Assembly: GCF_003730115.1 (NCBI RefSeq)
Contig: NZ_RJVP01000006.1
Location: forward strand, 89,743-153,742
Direction: 5' to 3'
Length of the DNA: 64,000 nt
Origin: Pseudomethylobacillus aquaticus
GTDB lineage: Bacteria > Pseudomonadota > Gammaproteobacteria > Burkholderiales > Methylophilaceae
Shown here in pieces: positions 52,459 to 60,394 of the stretch. Numbering within the stretch: position 1 is the stretch's first letter; each line of letters opens with the position of its first letter. The translations under genes and the position numbers were made by a program. The notes under the pieces are model-generated. The model ran no database searches. It had not been told where the DNA came from and saw nothing but the letters and a program-made list of their open reading frames with translations.

Positions 52459-54879
52459 TCACCATGCCAGGTGACTGGCATTCCAGCTGTGATGGCTTGG
52501 CGTATTCAGCCTGACCTTCACCTGCCGGGCCGGCAGCGCCGGTTTGGCTGGGGAAACCTGCACCTGCTCCAGTGCGGCGACTTGCGGCGCTGCTACTACT
52601 GCCTGCGGCGCCTGTACTATCTGCAACGATTCAATTACCTGCGGCACTTCGATAGATACTGCCTCCGCTTGCTCTACAGGTGGCGCTTGCAATACGGCCA
52701 CCGGCAAAACTGGCACAGACTCCAACGGTGCCGCTTTCGGGGCCTCTGCTTCTTGTGACCCTTCTACCGGGACAGCCTGCGGCGCATCTGCTTGCAACGG
52801 CGCTTCTATTGCTCGCAGCGCTTCTACTGCCTGCGGCGCTTGTGTTGCCTGCGGCGCTTCGCTAGATACCGCCTGCGACGCTTCACCAGGCAGCGCAGGT
52901 GATGCTGTGATCGGCGCTGCGGTAACCGGTTCCGATACGACGGCTTGCTGCGCTTCTGTTGCCTTCAGGGCTTCCACAAGCTGCGGTACTTCTGCCGCTT
53001 GAGGCGCATCGGCTGCTGCCAGTTCAGGCTGTTCTGCGTTTACGGCTTGCGGCAACACTAGCGATTCTGCCTTGACCGGCTCGACGGATACCGTTTGCGG
53101 CCCTTCAACAGAAACTGCCTGTGCTTCTTCGACCATCGCAGCAGGCACCGGCTCCAAGAAGCCTGCCGCTGGCACTTCCAATGCTTGAGGCCGTTCTGCT
53201 GCGACCGGCTGCGGGGCTTCTGCTGCCTGCGGGGCTGCTACTGGTGCCAGTTCAGGCTGCCCTACCTCTGCGGCTTGCGGCACTGTAAGTGGTTCAGGCT
53301 TGACCGGCTCCATATTGACCGGCTGCACCGATACCGCCGGTGGGGCTGCAACAGGCAAGGCTTGCGGCAGTTGGACTGGTTTTGCAGCCGCCTTGCCGAC
53401 CGATGGCGGCAGCAGCCACGACAGTGCCTTCTCATCCACATCGACGGCCACACCAGACTCGGCGGGCGGCACGGCCAGCCCGCGATAAGCGCCTGGAACC
53501 GCCGGACTGGCGGTCGTCGGTTCGGTGGTCTGCATGAAATAACGCTGCAGCGAGGACACGTTGCTGGCCTGCAGCTCACCCGCCGTGACCCGCAGGTTGA
53601 TCAGGTCGTTGACCAGCAGATACTGCGATTTGGTCAGCTGCAAGCGGTTCATGAACACTTTTTGCTGCGCATTCAGCACGTCGATATTCGAGCGCAAACC
53701 GGCAAGAAACCCATGCTGCGTGCCTTCGAGCGCGACTTCACTGCTGGCCACCGCCTGGGTGTAGGCGCGAATGCTGCGCAGCGTGGTCTGGATGGTGTTG
53801 TAGTAACGCTGAACTTGATTGCGCGTTTCCAGCATGCGCTGGTCCAGCTGCGCCTGCGCGGCGATCACGCGGCTCTCGGCCTGACGCACATTGGCACTGG
53901 TCAGCCCGCCGCCGTACAAGGGCACGCTGAGCTGCAGTGCCAGCGTGGTGGAATCGAAGCGCAGCCCCAGCGTGTTGTTGTTGTCGTTCTCGCTGATGGA
54001 ACGCACGCCGACCAGGTCCAGTGTAGGGTAATGCCCGGCCTGCTTGCGGCTCACTTCTTCGCGCGCCACATCCAGCGCATGGCGTCCGGTGATGATGTCC
54101 GGGTTATTGGTCTCGGCCTGGCTGATCCAGTCAGCCAGCTGCATGCCATCCGGCATGCTGGTGGGCAACACGTCCAGATTGAGCGGCGCCACGCGCTCGA
54201 CGGGTTCGCCGGTCAGACGTATCAGGGTCTGCTGATGCAGGCTGAAGGTATTGAGCGCATCTTCCAGCTCCACCTCGGCCAGCTCCAGGTTGGTATCGGC
54301 CTCGCTGATCTCGGTGATGGTGCCTTCACCCAGGTCGTAGCGGCGCTGCGCCTGATCGCGCTGTGCGCTGACCGCACGTATCTTCTCTTCGGTAACCTTG
54401 ATGCGCTGCTGTGCGAACAGGAACTCGAAATAGGCATTGGCCACGCGCGTCATCAGGCTGACCTGCTCTTTGTTGAGCTGCGACTCGCTGCTGCGGATGG
54501 AGGCTTCGGTACTGCGATAGGCCGCGCGTGCCTCGGCGTTGAACAGGGATTGCCGTATGCTCAGCGCGTGATTCTGCAGGGTGTAATTCAGCGTGCTGTT
54601 CACGTCCCCGGTAGGGGTGTCGGCGGTCCGGTCGGTGAGGCCGCGGCCGTAGTTGCTGGTAAATTGCACCCTGGGCCGGAACGGTGCCGCAGCCTTGTTG
54701 ATCTCTTCCCTGTCCGCTGCAGTTTCTGCGACAGCCGCACGGTATTGCGCGTCATACTGCACGGCCTTTTCATACAGGCTGGGCAGTGACTCGGCCGCCA
54801 TGGCGTAGCCGGGCGACAGCGCCAAGCTCAGGGACAGACTGTGCAACACAGCGCTACGAAGCAGCGAGAGCTTAAACAC
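52459..54879 (-). CDS. tolC: TolC-family outer-membrane channel with repetitive C-terminal tail
   Basis: This 806-residue protein has a signal peptide (about 1-28) and the two OEP repeats of type I secretion TolC proteins (about 30-455; SLYEKAVQYDAQYRAA, GEGTITEISEADTNLELAEVEL, TSANVRQAESRVIAAQAQLDQ). A tail of about 330 residues rich in Ala, Pro, Glu, Gln and Val follows, containing a duplicated unit (around EPVK-x-E-x-L..PQA..QPELA..APQAAE). Ordinary TolC is about 450-490 residues. It is the last gene of the secretion operon, one base after the hlyD-like gene. Confidence 0.85.
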   Translation of the reverse strand: MFKLSLLRSAVLHSLSLSLALSPGYAMAAESLPSLYEKAVQYDAQYRAAVAETAADREEINKAAAPFRPRVQFTSNYGRGLTDRTADTPTGDVNSTLNYTLQNHALSIRQSLFNAEARAAYRSTEASIRSSESQLNKEQVSLMTRVANAYFEFLFAQQRIKVTEEKIRAVSAQRDQAQRRYDLGEGTITEISEADTNLELAEVELEDALNTFSLHQQTLIRLTGEPVERVAPLNLDVLPTSMPDGMQLADWISQAETNNPDIITGRHALDVAREEVSRKQAGHYPTLDLVGVRSISENDNNNTLGLRFDSTTLALQLSVPLYGGGLTSANVRQAESRVIAAQAQLDQRMLETRNQVQRYYNTIQTTLRSIRAYTQAVASSEVALEGTQHGFLAGLRSNIDVLNAQQKVFMNRLQLTKSQYLLVNDLINLRVTAGELQASNVSSLQRYFMQTTEPTTASPAVPGAYRGLAVPPAESGVAVDVDEKALSWLLPPSVGKAAAKPVQLPQALPVAAPPAVSVQPVNMEPVKPEPLTVPQAAEVGQPELAPVAAPQAAEAPQPVAAERPQALEVPAAGFLEPVPAAMVEEAQAVSVEGPQTVSVEPVKAESLVLPQAVNAEQPELAAADAPQAAEVPQLVEALKATEAQQAVVSEPVTAAPITASPALPGEASQAVSSEAPQATQAPQAVEALRAIEAPLQADAPQAVPVEGSQEAEAPKAAPLESVPVLPVAVLQAPPVEQAEAVSIEVPQVIESLQIVQAPQAVVAAPQVAALEQVQVSPAKPALPARQVKVRLNTPSHHSWNASHLAW

Positions 54880-56244
54880 TTATTCCTCCTTCATGGCGGC
54901 GGCGATGCGCTTGGTGAGCGGATGCAGCAAATAGGTCAGCAGGCTACGCTCACCCGAGCGGATCACGATCTGTACCGGCATGCCAGGCTGCAACACGCGC
55001 TGCCCCAGCTGCTGCATGCCTTTTTCGGTGATCGCCACGCGTGCCAGATAGTAACTGGCCGGTGCCTGGCCGGTTGAGCTGGCTGGCTCGGTGAACAGGT
55101 CACTGGACACGGTTTTGATGCTGCCTTCCAGCAACAGTTGCGGGGTATTGGCAAAGGTGGAGAAGCGGACATCGGCGGCCTGACCGACGTGGATCTTGTC
55201 GATAAGGTGCGGCGGGATGCGCGCATCCAGGATCAGCGCTGCACCGGTGGGTACGATGTCCAGGATCTTCTGTCCGGGTTGAATGACCGCGCCCACGGTA
55301 TGCACCTGCAAGCCCACCACCTGACCACTGCTGGTGGCCAGGATCTCCACGCGACGCAGATCTTCCTTGAGCGGCTTGTAGCGTTCTATCGCGGTCTGGA
55401 TCGCCAAACCAGCCTGTGACAGCTCGCCGTCGATCTCCTTGCGTTCCTGCTGACGCCTGGACTGGATGCGCTGCTGCGTCTCGAGGATGCTTTTCTGGCT
55501 ACGCAAGCGGTTGGCGATGGTTTCTGCGATCTGGCCTTCCAGTTGTGCTGCACGCTGTTCCAGCTCGATCTGCTGGTTGCGCGGTGCATAGCCTTCTGCC
55601 ACCAGGGTACGCAACTGGTTCAGCTGTTCATTCAGCAAAGTGCGCTGCGCGTTATAGCTGGCCAGCAAGCCCTCATAACCACTGATCAGCGCTTCCTGAC
55701 CGGCGATGGCCTCCTGCAGACTGGCGATATCAGCCTGCAGGGCCTGCTGCCGTGCCAGCAGCAGCTGGGTTTCATTCTGCATCTGCTGACGCACACTGGC
55801 ATCGTCCTTGGCGGCCAGCACATCGGCATGGAACACGATGCTGGCGCTGCCCAGCTTTTCGGCACGCAGACGGCTTTCCTGTGCGCGCAAGCCCAGGTAC
55901 TGCTGGCGTATCTCTTCGGCGCGCGCGCGCGCATTGGTATCATCCAGCACTACCAGCACCTCGCCCGCCTTGACCTGCTGGCCCTCGTGGACACGCAATT
56001 CGCGCACGATGCCGCCGGTGTGATGCTGCACCACCTTGTGACTGCCTTCCACATTCACCACGCCATCGGTAGGCACGCCCTCATCCAGCGGAGCCAGCGC
56101 CGCCCACACCACAAAACCGGCCAGGCCGACCAGCATGATCCAGACACCACGCTGGCGCAGCTTGCCAGAGGTGGCAGAGTCTGCTGGCGGTGATGCAGGC
56201 TCCAGGAACGGATCAGGATCAGCAGCGGGATGTAATGGCTTCAT
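54880..56244 (-). CDS. hlyD: HlyD-family type I secretion adaptor (PrtE-like)
   Basis: This 454-residue membrane fusion protein has one membrane helix (about 34-51), the lipoyl half VVQHHTGGIVRELRVHEGQQVKAGEVLVVLDD, long coiled-coil hairpin segments (about 105-300), and the second lipoyl half with VGAVIQPGQKILDIVP. The C-terminal beta region ends in the RSL signature GERSLLTYLLHPL. It bridges the ABC protein and the TolC channel. It lies 15 bp after the second ABC gene. Confidence 0.92.
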   Translation of the reverse strand: MKPLHPAADPDPFLEPASPPADSATSGKLRQRGVWIMLVGLAGFVVWAALAPLDEGVPTDGVVNVEGSHKVVQHHTGGIVRELRVHEGQQVKAGEVLVVLDDTNARARAEEIRQQYLGLRAQESRLRAEKLGSASIVFHADVLAAKDDASVRQQMQNETQLLLARQQALQADIASLQEAIAGQEALISGYEGLLASYNAQRTLLNEQLNQLRTLVAEGYAPRNQQIELEQRAAQLEGQIAETIANRLRSQKSILETQQRIQSRRQQERKEIDGELSQAGLAIQTAIERYKPLKEDLRRVEILATSSGQVVGLQVHTVGAVIQPGQKILDIVPTGAALILDARIPPHLIDKIHVGQAADVRFSTFANTPQLLLEGSIKTVSSDLFTEPASSTGQAPASYYLARVAITEKGMQQLGQRVLQPGMPVQIVIRSGERSLLTYLLHPLTKRIAAAMKEE

Positions 56245-56259
56245 GGGCTTGCAACTTTC

Positions 56260-57978
56260 TTAAGCGATCGATTGTGGCGATAAGGTAACGGCCGGGCTGG
56301 CAGGCGGCTGCGGCTTGGGTGGGCGCAAGGCCGCCAGCACCTGATCACGCGCCCCGTCATGCCGGATACGGCCAGCATTCAGGATCAGCAAACGGTCAGT
56401 GACCTGCAGCATGCGCGTGCGATGCGACACCACCACGATGGTCGCACCGCTCTGCTTGAGCTTCTGCAGGCTGTTCAGCAATTGCGTTTCGCCTTCATCA
56501 TCCAGATGCGCATTGGGCTCGTCCAGCAGCACGATGCGTGGCATGGCATACAGGGCGCGCGCCAGGCCCACCAGTTGCCGCTGGCCGCCAGACAAGGGCG
56601 TATTCCCTGCACTCAGCGGGGTGTCATAGCCCTGCGGCAGTTTCAGCAGGGTCTCATGCAGTCCCACACTTTGTGCAGCCGCGATGATGCGCGCAGAATC
56701 CAGCTCGCCAAAGCGCGCAATATTGTCAGCGATACTGCCTTCCACCAGGTCGATGCGCTGCGGTAGATAACCCACGTAGCGGGTACGGCTTTGCGCGTCC
56801 AGCACACTGAACGGCATGCCATCCAGCTCGTAGCGCATGGTCTTGTCGGTGCACAAGCCCGCCAGACAGCGCAGCAAGGTGGTCTTGCCTGAACCCGACG
56901 GCCCCATCAGGGTGACGATCTGCCCGGGCTCGATGTTCAGGTCTATATCCTGCAGCACAGGCGCTTCCTTGCCCGGCAGGCTCAGCGTCTTGAGTTGCAA
57001 GGACAACCTGCCATGCAACTGTTCGGGCTGCAGGCTGGCAAGCTCCGGCACAGCGAGCTTGAGCAGCTGATTCAGACGCCCGCCAGCCTCGTAGGCTTGC
57101 ACACACTGTTTCCAGGTATTGACCAGTGCATCAAAGGGCTGCAGCGCGCGCGCCACCAGGACATTGGCAGCGATCATGCCGCCCACGGAAAGCTCGCCGC
57201 CTATGACCAGCCAGGCCGCCGCACCCAGGGTCAGGGATTGCATGCTGTAACGCGAGAACTTGCTGATGTGCTGATTGCGGCTTTGCAGGCGCTGGGCACC
57301 CAGATCCACGGTTTGCCAGCCTTGCTGCAGCCGTTCCCAGTGACGGTAAAGGCTGGGCATCATGCCCATCACATGCAGGGTCTCAAGATGGCGGATCTTC
57401 TGGTCCAGAAAGCGCTGGTTGCCCTGCTGCACGTGCTGACTGTCCTGCAGCGCAGCAGCCGTACTGAACTGGTTCCACACCCCCAGGCAAAACTGGACAG
57501 CGCAGAACAACAAGGCCAGCCAGCCCAGCATGGGGTGCAGGATGAACAACACCAGCAGGTAAAGTACCGTCCATGGCAGGTCAAACAGGGCGAACACACC
57601 GTTGCCGGTGCAGAACTGCCGGATCATGGTCAGGTCCTGCATGGCTTCTACCGCCCTGTCCCGCGAGCCCGCCAGGCTGTGCTGCAGCCCCAGATCAAAC
57701 ACCTGCTTGCCCAGTTGCTGGTCGAATTTGACACCAGCCCTGATCAGCGTCTGCGAGCGTAACCATTCACACACGGCAATCACCATAAACAACAGCACGG
57801 TGATCAGGGTGATCGCCGTGAGCGTCAGCGTATTCAGGCTGATCAGCACACGGTCATACAGTTGCAGCATGTACAGCGTCGGCGTCAGCATCAGCAGATT
57901 GGTAATCAGGCTGAGCACGAACACCCCGCCCAAGATCGGCTTGAACTGCTGAAATGCCGCGTATAAAGGGCGCTTCAT
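56260..57978 (-). CDS. Type I secretion ABC transporter, PrtD type (second copy)
   Basis: This 572-residue half transporter has an N-terminal membrane domain (about 1-310) and a nucleotide-binding domain with Walker A GPSGSGKTTLLR, signature PLSGGQRQLVGLARAL, Walker B RIVLLDEPNAHLD and H-switch VVSHRTRM. All catalytic motifs look intact. It overlaps the preceding PrtD-like gene by 4 bases, so the two may form a heterodimer. It exports C-terminally signalled proteins such as RTX proteins through HlyD and TolC. Confidence 0.88.
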   Translation of the reverse strand: MKRPLYAAFQQFKPILGGVFVLSLITNLLMLTPTLYMLQLYDRVLISLNTLTLTAITLITVLLFMVIAVCEWLRSQTLIRAGVKFDQQLGKQVFDLGLQHSLAGSRDRAVEAMQDLTMIRQFCTGNGVFALFDLPWTVLYLLVLFILHPMLGWLALLFCAVQFCLGVWNQFSTAAALQDSQHVQQGNQRFLDQKIRHLETLHVMGMMPSLYRHWERLQQGWQTVDLGAQRLQSRNQHISKFSRYSMQSLTLGAAAWLVIGGELSVGGMIAANVLVARALQPFDALVNTWKQCVQAYEAGGRLNQLLKLAVPELASLQPEQLHGRLSLQLKTLSLPGKEAPVLQDIDLNIEPGQIVTLMGPSGSGKTTLLRCLAGLCTDKTMRYELDGMPFSVLDAQSRTRYVGYLPQRIDLVEGSIADNIARFGELDSARIIAAAQSVGLHETLLKLPQGYDTPLSAGNTPLSGGQRQLVGLARALYAMPRIVLLDEPNAHLDDEGETQLLNSLQKLKQSGATIVVVSHRTRMLQVTDRLLILNAGRIRHDGARDQVLAALRPPKPQPPASPAVTLSPQSIA

Positions 57979-59759
57979 CGCTGAGCTCCTGCAGTCATGC
58001 CGTTGGCGGCCACGCTATGACTCGCCACGCCATTACCAGTCTCGTTCTTGGGTTGCAGGGAAGCCAGCACTTCATCCGGCTTGCCCAGCCGCATCATCTG
58101 CCCATGCACTAAAATCAGCATCAGGTCGGCCACCTGCTTGACCTGCTGCAGATGGCTGATCACCACAAAGGTGCAGCCGCGCTGCTTGCAATGCTGTATG
58201 GCCTGATACAGCGCCCGTTCACCCAGCTCGTCCAGGTGGGCATTGGGTTCATCCAGCAACACGATACGGGGCTTGCCATACATGGCGCGTGCCAACCCGA
58301 TAAGCTGGCGCTGACCGCCAGACAGAAAATCGCCTTCCGGCCCGATCTGCGTCTCCAGGCCTTGCGGCAGGCCCGCGATCAGCGTGTGCAGTTGCAGCAA
58401 CTGCACCACCTCGTCCATGGCGGCGGCATCTTCCACCCCAAAGCGGCGGATATTGTCCGCCACGCTGCCTTCCAGCAAGGCCACTTCCTGCGGCAGATAA
58501 CCCAGATACGGGCCCAGTGCCGCCTTGTCCCAGCTGTACGCGTCCACCCCATCCAGACGTACCTTGCCGCTGCTGGGGGCCAGCAAGCCTGCCATCAGGC
58601 GCAGCAAGGTCGATTTACCTGCGCCGGACGGTCCCGCTACCAGCAGCAACTGCCCGGTCGCAAGGTTGAGGCTGATCTGGCGCAGGAAAGGCTCGCGCTG
58701 CGCGCGTGGCGCTTCACCGGGGCCGGCCGGTGGCACGTAGCTCAGCTGATCCACACGCATTTCGCCGCTGGGTGCAGGCAGCGCCAGCTTGGCCCGCACA
58801 CCCGGCGTATCGGCAAACAGTTTTTCCAGCCGCTTGTAGGCATCGATGCTTTGCGACAGCGTGCGCCACTGCCCCACCAGTTGGCTGAATGGGGCCAGCA
58901 CGCGGGCAGCCAGGATGGAGGCCACGATCATGCCGGCCGGGCCATACGGCAGGCTGTTGTGGATCACCAGATAACAGCCCAGCCCCAGCACCAGTGAGGT
59001 CAGCATCAGCTGCACCAGCTTGGAGCCCGCCGCACTGCGGCCCGCGATCATGGACGCATCGGCCTGCTGCTGCAGAAAGCCCTGCTGGCGCTTGTTCCAG
59101 CGTTCGAACAGGCCAGCCTGCATGCCCATGGCGTGGATGGCATCAGCCTGACGGGTGAGTTGGGCAAAGTAACGCTGGGCATCCATCGCCTGGCGGTTGG
59201 CCTCCTGCATGCGGCTCTGGATACGGTATTGATTCAAGGCGGAGATCAGCAACTGGATCAGCAAGGCCGCCAGCGTCAGCACGCCCAGCGCGGGGTGGAT
59301 CATGAACACCAGACCCAGAAAGATGAAAATGAAAGGCGCATCCATGATGCTGATGATGGCCGTGGACGCCAGCCCCTCGCGCAAGGAGCGGAAATCACCA
59401 AACACCTGCGCACTGGGGAAATCAGCCGATTGCAGGCGCGCCAGAAAAGCAGCACGGAACACCTGCGCCTGCAATTGCGTGGCCCATGTGGCCGCCGCCT
59501 GTTGCAGCATGGCAACGCGGAAATGCTCCAGCCCCTCCATCACCGCAAACAGGAACAGCACCATCAGCGTGAGCATCAGCAAGGTCAGACTGTTTTGACT
59601 GAACACCACGCGCTCATACACTTCCAGCATGTACCAGGACGGTGCCAGGATCAGAAAGTTGGTCAGCAAGCCATAAGCAAGGATATGCCGGTAGCGCTTC
59701 AACAACGCTGACCACAAAGGCTTAAGGTGGGAATCTCGAATGGTACGCATGGCGAGCAT
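57975..59759 (-). CDS. Type I secretion ABC transporter, PrtD type (first copy)
   Basis: This 594-residue half transporter has a membrane domain (about 1-320) beginning HILAYGLLTNFLILAPSWYML and a nucleotide-binding domain with Walker A GPSGAGKSTLLR, signature FLSGGQRQLIGLARAM, Walker B RIVLLDEPNAHLD, and H-switch VISHLQQV. It differs clearly from the next gene, so it is an old duplication rather than a recent copy. It is the first gene of the operon; an alternative ATG lies at 59750. Confidence 0.88.
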   Translation of the reverse strand: MLAMRTIRDSHLKPLWSALLKRYRHILAYGLLTNFLILAPSWYMLEVYERVVFSQNSLTLLMLTLMVLFLFAVMEGLEHFRVAMLQQAAATWATQLQAQVFRAAFLARLQSADFPSAQVFGDFRSLREGLASTAIISIMDAPFIFIFLGLVFMIHPALGVLTLAALLIQLLISALNQYRIQSRMQEANRQAMDAQRYFAQLTRQADAIHAMGMQAGLFERWNKRQQGFLQQQADASMIAGRSAAGSKLVQLMLTSLVLGLGCYLVIHNSLPYGPAGMIVASILAARVLAPFSQLVGQWRTLSQSIDAYKRLEKLFADTPGVRAKLALPAPSGEMRVDQLSYVPPAGPGEAPRAQREPFLRQISLNLATGQLLLVAGPSGAGKSTLLRLMAGLLAPSSGKVRLDGVDAYSWDKAALGPYLGYLPQEVALLEGSVADNIRRFGVEDAAAMDEVVQLLQLHTLIAGLPQGLETQIGPEGDFLSGGQRQLIGLARAMYGKPRIVLLDEPNAHLDELGERALYQAIQHCKQRGCTFVVISHLQQVKQVADLMLILVHGQMMRLGKPDEVLASLQPKNETGNGVASHSVAANGMTAGAQR

Positions 59760-59959
59760 TATTATGGTTTATCCGCTATTTTGCACTGCGTTTATCAAGA
59801 TAGCGGGCTTCACCAACATCAACATGCTTTCCACCACACAAACCTGCACAAACAACAGGCAATTTTATCCGTCTGCAAGCACGGCATCAGAGGCTTATCC
59901 GCAAAGCGCAACAGCCCCATAAGGGGCACGGCAAGCAGGTACGCCCTAACAATCTAAAA

Positions 59960-60051
59960 GTAGGGCGCAATAGCAAAGCGTATTGCGCCGCGTTCAGCCT
60001 CAATCTGAACAAACCTGATACGGCGCAATGCCCTTTGCTATTGCGCCCTAC
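59960..60051. repeat. 31-bp inverted repeat pair
   Basis: 59960-59990 and 60021-60051 are reverse complements with two or three mismatches; both contain GTAGGGCGCAATAGCAAAG and ATTGCGCCG. The 30-bp loop holds no gene. It looks like a dispersed palindromic repeat of a type found in many proteobacteria. Confidence 0.75.
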
Positions 60052-60070
60052 CTCTGACTTCTCAGGCAGG

Positions 60071-60100
60071 CTCACATAGGCTCACATAGGCTCACATAGG
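60071..60100. repeat. Three tandem copies of a 10-bp unit
   Basis: CTCACATAGG occurs three times without interruption. The unit is too short and lacks spacers, so it is not CRISPR. Confidence 0.8.
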
Positions 60101-60130
60101 CTTAGACCACCTCAAACACCCAGACCCGTC

Positions 60131-60150
60131 ATTCCCGCGCAGGCGGGAAT
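60131..60150. repeat. dRS3-like palindrome
   Basis: ATTCCCGCGCAGGCGGGAAT fits ATTCCC-N8-GGGAAT exactly, the pattern of the dRS3 element known in Neisseria, and is related to the repeats flanking the GIY-YIG gene. Confidence 0.7.
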
Positions 60151-60268
60151 CCAGTTCTGCAAAACAAACCGCCATATTCGCCACTTATCGCGCCGTACCA
60201 GCCGCTTATAGCGCCACACTTTTACTACGCCTGTTGCTTGAAACTCGCGCATAACGCACCTTGCCTGG

Positions 60269-60288
60269 GTTCCCGCCTGCGCGGGAAC
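60269..60288. repeat. Second dRS3-like palindrome
   Basis: GTTCCCGCCTGCGCGGGAAC, in opposite orientation to 60131-60150 and 118 bp away, with the flanking GACGG conserved. Confidence 0.6.
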
Positions 60289-60317
60289 GACGGCAAAGCA
60301 CTACAACCTAACAGTAG

Positions 60318-60343
60318 GGCGGACTCGCCTTTGGCAGTCCGCC
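60318..60343. repeat. GGCGGACT/AGTCCGCC hairpin repeat
   Basis: An 8-bp perfect stem with a 10-nt loop, preceded by TAG as in the 59960 repeat family; a dispersed palindromic element by appearance. Confidence 0.5.
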
Positions 60344-60394
60344 GCATACGCTGCCCACCCATACGGCGCACCGCAAGTGGATACTCCCACCAGG

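Larger units (their letters stand above)
59760..60394. other. 635-bp repeat-rich intergenic region
   Basis: No gene was found. It contains a 31-bp inverted repeat pair, a 10-bp triple tandem repeat, two dRS3-like palindromes and a GGCGGACT/AGTCCGCC hairpin (each listed). It separates the type I secretion operon from the AT-richer lectin-like gene, so it looks like an insertion hotspot. Confidence 0.7.

Noticed and set aside
53095..54789. 564-codon open frame on the plus strand within tolC
   Set aside because: The minus strand encodes an unmistakable TolC core; the plus frame is Arg/Gln/His/Leu-rich without domains.
60071..60100. Short tandem repeats considered as CRISPR
   Set aside because: Unit of 10 bp, no spacers and no cas genes.
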